Shown here: one piece after another, positions 16,949 to 24,357 of the stretch
Layout: every line of letters begins with the position of its first letter
How positions within the stretch are numbered: the stretch's first letter is position 1
Source: Marixanthomonas spongiae
GTDB taxonomy: Bacteria; Bacteroidota; Bacteroidia; Flavobacteriales; Flavobacteriaceae
DNA length: 64,000 nucleotides
Assembly: GCF_003095375.1 (NCBI RefSeq)
Contig: NZ_QEHR01000011.1
Coordinates: 1-64,000, forward strand
Reading direction: 5' to 3'
Notes under the pieces: generated by a model
What the model was told of the DNA's origin: nothing
Databases searched by the model: none
Seen by the model: only the letters and a program-made list of their open reading frames with translations
Made by a program: the position numbers and the translations under genes

Positions 16949-17615
16949 ATGTGTTTTTGGAAAGGTACCCCCTTGTCCTTAAGTCGTCAATGGAATCTAC
17001 AATTTGGTTTTTTCCAGCTTTTAGAATGAGGTTTTTAGTGGAAATATCCAGCACATCGGTATAATAATGATCGGTGATGATGAGGCCTTTTGTTTCTGAA
17101 ATTTTCAGTAAAAAATCCTTTAATGCTTTTGTTTGAAGTGGCTCTATCATGGAGAAAGGTTCGTCTAACATCAGGAACGGATGTGATAAATGGCTTATTA
17201 AAATCGCTTCAAAAAACTTGCGTTCGCCTTGCGAAAGATGGCCTACTTTTTTATGAGTAAGGGTTGCAACAAACCGATTGTAAAAAACGGCGTCCTGTTC
17301 TTTTTCTTCTTGAAAATACATCGGGATTATATCGCGAACTTTAGTGTTTTTTGGCAAAAAGGGATGTTGTGGCAAATAGGCGATAAGTTGGTTTTTAATG
17401 ACTTCGGAAGGAGAGATTTTCTCATTGTTTACTTCAAGATGTAAGCTGTTTGCTGAAAGCGTCCCGAAAAGGATTTTCAGCAAGGTGGATTTCCCGCTTC
17501 CGTTCCTTCCGAATATTCCCAAAATATCCCCAGTTTTCAATGAAAAGGAAACATCTTTTAATACTGGATTTTTTCCGAAGCTTTTTCGCGCATTATGTAC
17601 TTGTAAAACCGCCAA
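16947..17615 (-). CDS. ABC transporter ATP-binding protein (TTG start)
   Basis: A 222-residue ABC ATPase. Walker A is GRNGSGKS at 36-43, the Q-loop region is AYLPQHPFL, the signature is LSQGE and Walker B is FLMLDEP. After Walker B the usual D-loop (SALD or GLD) is replaced by FSMIEP. No ATG exists in the right place; the TTG at 17615 is the only sensible start and gives MAVLQVHNARKSFG. The start lies inside the end of the upstream membrane-protein gene (23-base overlap), so the two products are translationally coupled and probably form one transporter. Substrate unknown. Confidence 0.85.
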   Translation of the reverse strand: MAVLQVHNARKSFGKNPVLKDVSFSLKTGDILGIFGRNGSGKSTLLKILFGTLSANSLHLEVNNEKISPSEVIKNQLIAYLPQHPFLPKNTKVRDIIPMYFQEEKEQDAVFYNRFVATLTHKKVGHLSQGERKFFEAILISHLSHPFLMLDEPFSMIEPLQTKALKDFLLKISETKGLIITDHYYTDVLDISTKNLILKAGKNQIVDSIDDLRTRGYLSKNT

Positions 17616-17925
17616 AGAAAAAATAAAAAAAGGTTAATAATATAGTGTATAGCGGTACGCCAACCAGCAAATTTAAAACGAAGCTCGCCATGAACAGCTT
17701 CCATTTGGTTAGGCCCAGATTGTAATAAAAATAGTATTCCTTTTTTTTGAACACGTGAAAGCCCAAAAACCCGAAAAACAGTGCCATCGTACAAAAAATC
17801 ACGAATCCCCAAAACAGGTTTGTGGCGAAACTGCCCACGATGGCAAACCCCGCAATAAATGGAAAGAGGTCTTTGTAATATTGCCAGTAAGGACGTAGGT
17901 TCATTAAAAAAATCTTTATAACCAA
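17593..17925 (-). CDS. Small membrane protein, partner of ABC ATPase
   Basis: A 110-residue integral membrane protein with three to four hydrophobic segments (about residues 19-38, 40-58, 77-104) and a cytoplasmic basic loop FKKKEYYFYYNLGLTKWKL. The loop sequence YYNLGLTKWKL resembles the coupling-helix region of ABC-2/CcmB-like permeases. It is much shorter than usual permeases and no second membrane gene is adjacent, so a homo-oligomer or a partner elsewhere is needed. Overlaps the ATPase gene by 23 bases. Confidence 0.7.
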   Translation of the reverse strand: MVIKIFLMNLRPYWQYYKDLFPFIAGFAIVGSFATNLFWGFVIFCTMALFFGFLGFHVFKKKEYYFYYNLGLTKWKLFMASFVLNLLVGVPLYTILLTFFYFFFGGFTST

Positions 17926-18217
17926 ATGATGCGTAATGCTGTATAAGGCATTTTGAGAATGAGCTTATATTGAAAATTACCGCCTAATTCATCTTCACCA
18001 GTTGTGGTTTTGATAGTACTTATAGCACACAAAAAGGCACCTTTTTAAGGCTTTTTCAACTGAAGGGAACGTATCCCAACTGGGGAGAAAGTTGATGCAA
18101 CCTTAAGCCAGTGCCGTAACATATTTTTTTGTGGGGAATTCTAGGAAAATTTTTAAAAGATAAAGATATAAAGATTTTTCGAATATTACACCTTTTGCTT
18201 TCCCTTGAAGAAATGGT
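17926..18217 (-). other. Non-coding interval, 292 bases
   Basis: Lies between the ABC membrane gene and the lipid-kinase gene, both on the minus strand. The only structure seen is AAAAAG-GTGC-CTTTTT read on the minus strand near 18027-18042, a weak stem-loop that might end lipid-kinase transcription. No ORF, tRNA or promoter pair was convincing. Confidence 0.4.
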
Positions 18218-19108
18218 CTACCCCAAAAAAGTTTTTGGCACGGCCACTGTTAATTTTTCCTTGCAGAGTGTTACCGTTGCTTTTTTGGTGTACTCCAAAA
18301 ATTCGCCATCAACCTGCAAGGGGACCGGCTCTACAGAACTGATCGTGGCTGCGGTGGTGCTGAACGCTTCGGCAAAACCCGATTCTATGTCTGCCTGGTC
18401 GTAGATGGTGTTGATTATTTCAGGAATATTCAGCTCCTTGAAAACCAAAAGCTCGAATTTTCCATCATTGATCTTTCCTTTTGGGTTTACGGTGGCACCG
18501 GTGCCAAACTTATTGGCGTTGGCAATGGCCAGCATAATACCGGTTTTTTCAAAGGTTTCATTGTTGATTTCAATCTGGAATGTAAACGGATATTCACTGT
18601 TCAACAAGGTGGGGATGCTTTGTAGTACATATCCTAACTTTCCCCGAATGTTAGAAGCTTCGTAGTTTTTTACCAGTTCGGCATTGATGCCCATATCGGC
18701 CATGTGGAAGCATATATGGTCGTTCACCAACAGCTTATCGGCTTTGATGGTGTGGTTGCCCAGCGCGATCTTTAACTGCTTGGCCCTGTTGTTGGGAATG
18801 TTGAAATTCACTGCCAACCCATTGGCCGATCCTGCTGGGATAATCCCTACCGAAACCTGCAAACCTTCCACCGCTTCGGCTACCATTTTTATGGTCCCGT
18901 CGCCACCAACCACCAAAACACGCTCAATATTGTTTTCGTCTATAAGCTGTTTTATACTGGAAATATCGTCTTTCCCTGTGGTTTCGTATATGGTCAAGGC
19001 ATATTGGTCCGTATTGCAATGGTCTATTATTTCCGTGATGATGTTTTCTTTTGAAATATTGCCCGATATGGGATTTACAACGGTTAATATATCCTTAATT
19101 CCCTTCAT
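18218..19108 (-). CDS. Diacylglycerol/lipid kinase family protein (YegS-like)
   Basis: A cytoplasmic or membrane-associated lipid kinase of 296 residues. The ATP-binding motif VVGGDGTIKMVAEAV is near residue 66, followed by the glycine-rich GIIPAGSANGLAVNFNIP. The C-terminal domain has PLQVDGEFLEYTKKA, the usual metal-binding and dimer region. Enzymes of this family phosphorylate diacylglycerol, sphingosine-like lipids or phosphatidylglycerol. Divergently transcribed from an App1-like phosphatase gene with only 66 bases between starts, suggesting a shared control region and linked lipid phosphorylation and dephosphorylation. Confidence 0.9.
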   Translation of the reverse strand: MKGIKDILTVVNPISGNISKENIITEIIDHCNTDQYALTIYETTGKDDISSIKQLIDENNIERVLVVGGDGTIKMVAEAVEGLQVSVGIIPAGSANGLAVNFNIPNNRAKQLKIALGNHTIKADKLLVNDHICFHMADMGINAELVKNYEASNIRGKLGYVLQSIPTLLNSEYPFTFQIEINNETFEKTGIMLAIANANKFGTGATVNPKGKINDGKFELLVFKELNIPEIINTIYDQADIESGFAEAFSTTAATISSVEPVPLQVDGEFLEYTKKATVTLCKEKLTVAVPKTFLG

Positions 19109-19174
19109 TTATTTTAAATTGTTTCTAAATTTAAGTATTTTGAAAAGATATAAAAGTTAAGGAATTTACAATAC

Positions 19175-20143
19175 GTGAAACTAGATTTACAATTATACCG
19201 GGGGTATCTCAACGAACAAGAACTTGTGGTTTCGGGCCACGTATTTAAGTCGTGGGCGCCCGATAAATATAGTATAGCGCGCAAAGGCGTAAAACACGCG
19301 TTCTCCATTTTGCACATGTTCACGATTTCGCCTTTGGAAAATGTGGAGATCACCTTGCACTTTTATGATACCACCGTAACGACCAAAACCTTGGAAGACG
19401 GCTTTTTCCGGTTTACCATCCCTTTTTCAAAACCCTTGAAAAGTGGTTGGCATCGATACAAAGTTACGTGTGCCGTAGGCGATATTGGGATTGTGGAAAC
19501 AGATGAAATATTAAAACCTTATAAAAGTAAGTTCGGTATTATTTCAGATATTGACGACACCTTCCTCATCTCGCACAGTAGCAATATTTTTAAAAAACTG
19601 TATGTCATGTTGTCCAAAAACGTGAACAAACGCAAGGTGTACGACGATGTGGTGGCTCATTACCAGGCCTTGAGCATTGCCGGGCAAGACAGTGATGAGG
19701 CGTCCAACTCTTTTTTTTATGTTTCCAGCAGCGAATGGAATTTATACGCTTTTATCGAAGAATTTGCCAGATTGCACAACTTGCCCAAAGCGGTCATCAA
19801 ACTGAAAAGCATCAAGACCAAACTGACCGACTTTTTAAAATCGGGGCGGGGCGACCACGATCATAAATTTCAGAAAATAAAGGACATCATCTCTTTTTAC
19901 CCCAACCTTACCTATGTGTTGTTGGGCGACGATTCGCAGCAAGATCCGTATTTATATGAACGCATCTGTAAAATTTTTCCTGAAAACATCCGTGCTATTT
20001 ACATTCGGCAAACTTCAAAAAAACAAAAAGAAAACGTACAGGAAGTACTGAAAAATATGGAAACCCTATCGGTAAAAACGCTGTATTTTAAAGATAGTGA
20101 CCGGGCGATTGACCATTCAAAAAAAATTGGGATCATATCGTAA
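19175..20143 (+). CDS. App1-like phosphatidate phosphatase domain protein (DUF2183)
   Basis: A 322-residue protein with an N-terminal beta-rich domain of about 130 residues (FKSWAPDKYSIARKGVKHAF, then FRFTIPFSKPLKSGWHRYKV) and the App1 catalytic domain from about residue 122. The catalytic motif is SDIDDTF, a DxDxT phosphatase loop; FYVSSSEWNLYAFIEEF and LLGDDSQQDPYLYERI are the other conserved blocks. Yeast App1 is a phosphatidate phosphatase, so this protein may dephosphorylate lipids. It is divergent from a lipid kinase gene. The start ATG/GTG choice is GTG at 19175, giving MKLDLQLYRGYLNEQELV. Confidence 0.85.
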   Translation: MKLDLQLYRGYLNEQELVVSGHVFKSWAPDKYSIARKGVKHAFSILHMFTISPLENVEITLHFYDTTVTTKTLEDGFFRFTIPFSKPLKSGWHRYKVTCAVGDIGIVETDEILKPYKSKFGIISDIDDTFLISHSSNIFKKLYVMLSKNVNKRKVYDDVVAHYQALSIAGQDSDEASNSFFYVSSSEWNLYAFIEEFARLHNLPKAVIKLKSIKTKLTDFLKSGRGDHDHKFQKIKDIISFYPNLTYVLLGDDSQQDPYLYERICKIFPENIRAIYIRQTSKKQKENVQEVLKNMETLSVKTLYFKDSDRAIDHSKKIGIIS

Positions 20144-20227
20144 TCTTTTTAAAAAATTTTATTACTTCGGAAAAAGGAAATAAAACACAGAATTCGCTAC
20201 TTTTGCACTTCATTTAAAAACAAACTC

Positions 20228-21160
20228 ATGCAAGACGGAATTTACGCTAAAATCACCACCGAAAAAGGCGAAATCTTAGGAAAACTAACCTATAAAAAAA
20301 CTCCGGGAACCGTAGGGAACTTTGTGGCCTTGGCTGAAGGAAGCTTAGAAAACGAAGCAAAACCACAAGGAAAACCCTATTACGACGGATTAAAATTTCA
20401 TAGGGTAATCCCAGATTTTATGGTTCAAGGTGGTGATCCCTCGGGCACAGGTGCCGGCGGACCCGGTTACAAGTTTGATGATGAGTTCCACCCCGATTTA
20501 ATACACGACAAGCCAGGTATTTTCTCAATGGCCAATGCGGGTCCAGCCACCAACGGAAGCCAGTTTTTCATCACGCACGTAGCAACCCCTTGGCTGGATA
20601 ATAAACACACTGTTTTTGGCCATGTTATTGAAGGTCAGGATGTGGTGGATAGCATTGCACAGGGCGATACAATGCAACAGGTTGAAATTATAAGAGTGGG
20701 AGAGGAAGCTGAAGGATGGAATGCCGTTGAAGCCTTTAGACAGTTTACCGGAGCGAAAGCAGAACGGGAAGCAAAAGCTAGACAAGAACAAGAAACGTTG
20801 GTTGAAGAAATTTCAGCTGGTTTTGATAAAACCGAAAGCGGACTTCGCTATAAAATCATTCAAAAAGGCGATGGCACCAAAGCCGAAAAAGGAAAAACCG
20901 TAGCCGTACATTACAAAGGTATGTTCGCCGATGGCGGCGAGTTTGACAACTCTTACAAACGTGGCAATCCTATTGAATTTCCGGTAGGGATGGGCAATGT
21001 TATCGCAGGCTGGGATGAAGGCATTCAGTTGCTTCAAGAGGGTGATAAGGCCCGGTTTGTAATTCCTTCACACTTAGCGTATGGAGAACAAGGCGCTGGA
21101 GGCGTTATCCCACCCAATGCCACCTTGGTTTTTGATGTGGAGTTGATGAAGGTGAAATAG
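20228..21160 (+). CDS. Dual peptidyl-prolyl isomerase: cyclophilin-FKBP fusion
   Basis: A 310-residue folding catalyst with two isomerase domains. Residues 1-165 are cyclophilin type: [40 protein letters not shown] and [14 protein letters not shown] contain the active-site Arg, Phe, Gln and Met/His pattern. A coiled-coil-like linker rich in Ala, Lys and Glu follows (residues 175-200). Residues about 205-310 are FKBP type: [64 protein letters not shown]. Such fusions are known in Flavobacteria and some protozoa. No signal peptide, so cytoplasmic. Confidence 0.95.
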   Translation: MQDGIYAKITTEKGEILGKLTYKKTPGTVGNFVALAEGSLENEAKPQGKPYYDGLKFHRVIPDFMVQGGDPSGTGAGGPGYKFDDEFHPDLIHDKPGIFSMANAGPATNGSQFFITHVATPWLDNKHTVFGHVIEGQDVVDSIAQGDTMQQVEIIRVGEEAEGWNAVEAFRQFTGAKAEREAKARQEQETLVEEISAGFDKTESGLRYKIIQKGDGTKAEKGKTVAVHYKGMFADGGEFDNSYKRGNPIEFPVGMGNVIAGWDEGIQLLQEGDKARFVIPSHLAYGEQGAGGVIPPNATLVFDVELMKVK

Positions 21161-21223
21161 AAACACCATAAAAAAGCATAAAAAGAGGGTGTATAAAAAG
21201 AAAAAATAGATTGGTTTGTCCGG

Positions 21224-21282
21224 TCGAGCGGAGTCGAGGCCTTATTGAAGGTAAGTAGTTTGGAGTTCTCGACTGCGCTCGA
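21224..21282. repeat. Dispersed palindromic (REP-like) element
   Basis: TCGAGCGGAGTCGAG (21224-21238) and CTCGACTGCGCTCGA (21268-21282) are 15-base inverted repeats with one mismatch and 29 bases between. GC-rich cores of this sort are scattered through many Bacteroidota genomes. It lies between convergent genes. The 11-base core AGCGGAGTCGA recurs inside pyrD at 49287-49297. Confidence 0.75.
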
Positions 21283-21296
21283 ACAGACTGCCAATT

Positions 21297-21854
21297 TTAG
21301 TTTTTCCACTTAATATTACAGCCCATACTCGGTTTTTGGTCTTTGCGTTGTGGGTTATTGTTCAGTACATTGTCCAATGCTTCGCGTAAATCACGGCCGT
21401 TTACCGGGATGCCGTTTCCGGGACGGGAATTGTCCAGTTGGCCACGGTAAATGAGTTTCAGTTCATCGTCAAATAAATAAAAGTCTGGAGTGCAGGCGGC
21501 ATCATACGCTTTTGCCACTTCTTGTGTTTCGTCATATAAATACGGGAAGGGGTAGTTGTGTTTTCGGGCGGTTTTCCACATTTCTTTTGGAGAATCCTGT
21601 GGGTATGCTTCCACGTCATTACTGCTGATGGCCACAAACCCAAAACCCGTCACGCGATAGTCGTTGCAAAGCCTAACGAGTTCTTCGTTTACGTGCTTTA
21701 CAAAGGGGCAGTGGTTGCAAATAAACATGACCACCGTGCCTTTTTCACCTTGAATTTGCTGTAAGGAAACGGGTTTCATGGTAACGGTGTCCAATAACGT
21801 GAAATCAGGTGCTTTTGTGCCCAGCGGCATCATATTGGAAGGGGTAAGGGACAT
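21297..21854 (-). CDS. Thioredoxin-like/AhpC-TSA family protein
   Basis: A 185-residue thioredoxin-fold protein without signal peptide. The active-site motif is ICNHCPFVKHV with Cys46 and Cys49, preceded by GTKAPDFTLLD, the opening of redoxin domains, and with the AISSNDVEAYPQDSPK loop. The cis-Pro region is AACTPDFYLFD. The CNHC motif and length fit the group annotated as thioredoxin family or peroxiredoxin-like oxidoreductases of cyanobacteria and Bacteroidota. Likely role is thiol-based peroxide reduction or disulfide exchange in the cytoplasm. Confidence 0.88.
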   Translation of the reverse strand: MSLTPSNMMPLGTKAPDFTLLDTVTMKPVSLQQIQGEKGTVVMFICNHCPFVKHVNEELVRLCNDYRVTGFGFVAISSNDVEAYPQDSPKEMWKTARKHNYPFPYLYDETQEVAKAYDAACTPDFYLFDDELKLIYRGQLDNSRPGNGIPVNGRDLREALDNVLNNNPQRKDQKPSMGCNIKWKN

Positions 21855-21925
21855 AGGTTTTGCTTTACTTTTTAATTAGTTTTATAATTTCAATAAAGTT
21901 ACAATTATTAAACATTTTATAAAGT

Positions 21926-21957
21926 TTTGCCTGTTTCTTTTAATGCCTGTAACTTTA
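21926..21957 (+). promoter_or_regulatory. Candidate promoter for 21973 gene
   Basis: TTTG (21926-21929), 20-base spacer, then TAACTTTA (21950-21957), close to the Bacteroidota consensus, 16 bases before the start codon. Confidence 0.55.
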
Positions 21958-21972
21958 GGCAAAAGCAAAAAC

Positions 21973-22284
21973 ATGGAAAATTCATACAACTCCCTTTCTG
22001 TTGCGGTTGAAGACTTGCAGAAGAAAGGTTATACAGAAGATTTTAATTTGGTTGAAGAGGGCATCGAGTCCAAGTCCCTTAAAAAAGAATGGAAAGCCGG
22101 AGAGCTCGATGTGGTTAAATTTTATCGTTTTGAAGGGATGAGCAACCCTGCTGATAACTCGATTTTGTACGTTATTGAAACCCAAGACGGCAATAAAGGG
22201 CTGTTAGTCGATAACTACAGTGCTAAAAGCGATTACCTTTCTCCTGAAATGGTAAAAAAATTGAACATTACCCATGAAAAATAA
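21973..22284 (+). CDS. Conserved small protein, often labelled PRPP synthetase-like
   Basis: A 103-residue soluble protein. The pattern YNSLSVAVEDLQKKGYTEDF, VDVVKFYRFEG and DGNKGLLVDNYSA is a conserved flavobacterial family that databases often name phosphoribosylpyrophosphate synthetase; no PRPP-synthetase motif is present, so that name is not trusted. The start at 21973 is chosen over the open frame from 21943 because of the promoter position. The stop overlaps the CsaA start by 11 bases, so the pair is translationally coupled. Confidence 0.7.
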   Translation: MENSYNSLSVAVEDLQKKGYTEDFNLVEEGIESKSLKKEWKAGELDVVKFYRFEGMSNPADNSILYVIETQDGNKGLLVDNYSAKSDYLSPEMVKKLNITHEK

Positions 22285-22612
22285 GCTGTCGTGGAGCGAC
22301 TTTGAAAAAGTCGATATGCGGGTTGGAACGGTAATTTCGGTAGAAGATTTTCCGGAAGCTCATAACCCTTCCTATAAATTAAAAATAGATTTTGGAGAAG
22401 AAATAGGTGTTTTAAAAACTTCTGCACAAATCACAGCACTATACAATAAAGAAGCGATTCGAGGCAAACAAGTAGTTGCCGTTATTAACTTTCCGAAGAA
22501 ACAAATCGCCAATTTTATGAGCGAGTGCTTGATAATAGGAGCGGTTGACGGAAAAGAGGTAACCCTTTTAGAGCCTGGGAAACAGGTGGAAAATGGGTTG
22601 CGTATATTGTAA
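22274..22612 (+). CDS. csaA: tRNA-binding/chaperone protein CsaA-like
   Basis: A 112-residue protein with the EMAP/OB-fold tRNA-binding domain: DFEKVDMRVGTVISVEDFPEA, SYKLKIDFGEE, then RGKQVVAVINFPKKQIANFMSECL. Bacillus CsaA acts as a dimeric chaperone linked to protein export and has tRNA-binding structure. The length equals that of CsaA homologues. Overlaps the previous gene by 11 bases, indicating cotranscription. Confidence 0.9.
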   Translation: MKNKLSWSDFEKVDMRVGTVISVEDFPEAHNPSYKLKIDFGEEIGVLKTSAQITALYNKEAIRGKQVVAVINFPKKQIANFMSECLIIGAVDGKEVTLLEPGKQVENGLRIL

Positions 22613-22669
22613 TTTTTTTTTTTTGAAATTTGAAATTTTCTGTTTCGAGATAAAACCTCGAGATAGTTT

Positions 22670-24286
22670 TTAAACCTCACTGTCCATCACATCGGTAACC
22701 ACATAATACCGGGGGTCGTCAATATTGTCTTCAATAATGGTTTCAAATTCTGGATTTCTCTTTATTAACAGTGCTTTACAATCTTTGCTTAAATGGGTGA
22801 ACTTTATTTTTTTACCATGTGCCACATATTTATTGGCAAGGTTTCGTAAGGCTTCCACGCCACTGTGATCGGTCACTTTAGATTCTATAAAGTCGATTTC
22901 AACTTTATCTGGATCATTTTTCACATCAAACTTAGCGTTAAAGGCAGTTGTGGAGCCAAAAAATAGGGGTCCCCATATTTCGTATACCTTGGTGCCATCT
23001 TCTTTAAACCGTTTTCGGGCCCTAATGCGGGTGGCGTTTTTCCAGGCAAACACCAACGCACTCATAATAACACCGGCTATAACGGCAATGGCGAGGTCTT
23101 GCCAAACGGTAATGGCCGAAACCGCTACCAAAACAATGGCATCGCTCAATGGGATTTTATTCAGAATACGGAAACTGCTCCACGCAAACGTACCGATGAC
23201 TACCATAAACATAACGCCTACCAAGGCTGCAATGGGAATTTGCTCGATCAACGGCGCGCCAAACAAGACAAAACAGAGCAGAGCAATGGCCGCTACGGTT
23301 CCAGATAAACGCCCTCTACCACCAGAATTGATATTGATAATAGACTGCCCGATCATTGCACAACCGCCCATGCCTCCAAACAGGCCGTTTACAATGTTGG
23401 CGCCGCCTTGTGCCACACATTCGCGATTTCCGCTTCCGCGGGTTTCGGTCATTTCGTCCACAAGGTTAAGGGTCATTAAAGATTCTATCAGGCCTATTGC
23501 TGCCAAAATAAATGCAGTGGAAATAACGAGGCCCCAATGGCCATTTATTGTTTCAAAAAGACTGAATATCTGTATTTGGAAAGTAGGCAATCCTCCTTCA
23601 AGTCCGGTGCCGCCACCATCGCGGATAAAAGAACCCACGGTGCTGGCGTCTATATTTCCAAAAATAGTAACACAAGCTACGACAACAATAGCCGTAAGTG
23701 CTGCAGGGATTTTCTTGGTAAGTTTTGGAAGCCCAAACATAATGGCCATCGTTAAAAACACGAGGCCTAACATAACAAAAAGGTCAGTTCCGGTCATCCA
23801 AGTAGGAACACCAGATGAACTTTCTTTAAAAAAGCCTAATTGTGATAAAAAGATAACAATTGCTAAGCCATTCACAAACCCCATCATCACTGGATGCGGA
23901 ATCAAACGTACAAATTTTCCTAAACGGAATACCCCGGCCATTATTTGTATACCACCCATAATTAATAGAGTGATAAAAAGCCATTGAAGTCCTAAATTAT
24001 CAATGGGCGCAGCTAAAGCATCACCTACTTCGTTCCCTTTTTGTATTAAATGAACCATAACAATTGCCGTGGCTCCCGTAGCTCCGGAAATCATTCCTGG
24101 ACGACCACCAAAAAGCGCAGTGACGATTCCCATCATAAATGCTCCATACAATCCAATTAAAGGGTCTATCCCTGCAACAAAGGCAAAGGCAACAGCTTCA
24201 GGGACCAATGCTAAAGCAACAGTTAGTCCTGAAAGAATATCGTTTTTAGGGTTTTGGGTAAAATTTTTTATGGTTTTCTGTAGCAT
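22670..24286 (-). CDS. SulP family anion transporter with STAS domain
   Basis: An inner-membrane transporter of 538 residues. About 11 to 14 hydrophobic segments occupy residues 20-420, beginning with the family motif GLTVALALVPEAVAFAFVAGIDPLIGLY. The cytoplasmic STAS domain covers about residues 440-530 (VEIDFIESKVTDHSGVEAL). SulP members carry sulfate, bicarbonate or dicarboxylates; no carbonic anhydrase or sulfate-assimilation gene adjoins. Single-gene unit; the next upstream gene is recG on the same strand. Confidence 0.92.
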   Translation of the reverse strand: MLQKTIKNFTQNPKNDILSGLTVALALVPEAVAFAFVAGIDPLIGLYGAFMMGIVTALFGGRPGMISGATGATAIVMVHLIQKGNEVGDALAAPIDNLGLQWLFITLLIMGGIQIMAGVFRLGKFVRLIPHPVMMGFVNGLAIVIFLSQLGFFKESSSGVPTWMTGTDLFVMLGLVFLTMAIMFGLPKLTKKIPAALTAIVVVACVTIFGNIDASTVGSFIRDGGGTGLEGGLPTFQIQIFSLFETINGHWGLVISTAFILAAIGLIESLMTLNLVDEMTETRGSGNRECVAQGGANIVNGLFGGMGGCAMIGQSIININSGGRGRLSGTVAAIALLCFVLFGAPLIEQIPIAALVGVMFMVVIGTFAWSSFRILNKIPLSDAIVLVAVSAITVWQDLAIAVIAGVIMSALVFAWKNATRIRARKRFKEDGTKVYEIWGPLFFGSTTAFNAKFDVKNDPDKVEIDFIESKVTDHSGVEALRNLANKYVAHGKKIKFTHLSKDCKALLIKRNPEFETIIEDNIDDPRYYVVTDVMDSEV

Positions 24287-24357
24287 TGTTCTTCTTTTAA
24301 AAAGTTGGCAAAGATACAGGAATAATACAGAGTTAAAAATTTAAAGACACGCTTGCA

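Noticed and set aside
22950-23987. 345-codon open frame on the plus strand
   Set aside because: Lies entirely opposite the SulP transporter gene; its composition is that of a reverse-strand shadow and no domain is recognisable.
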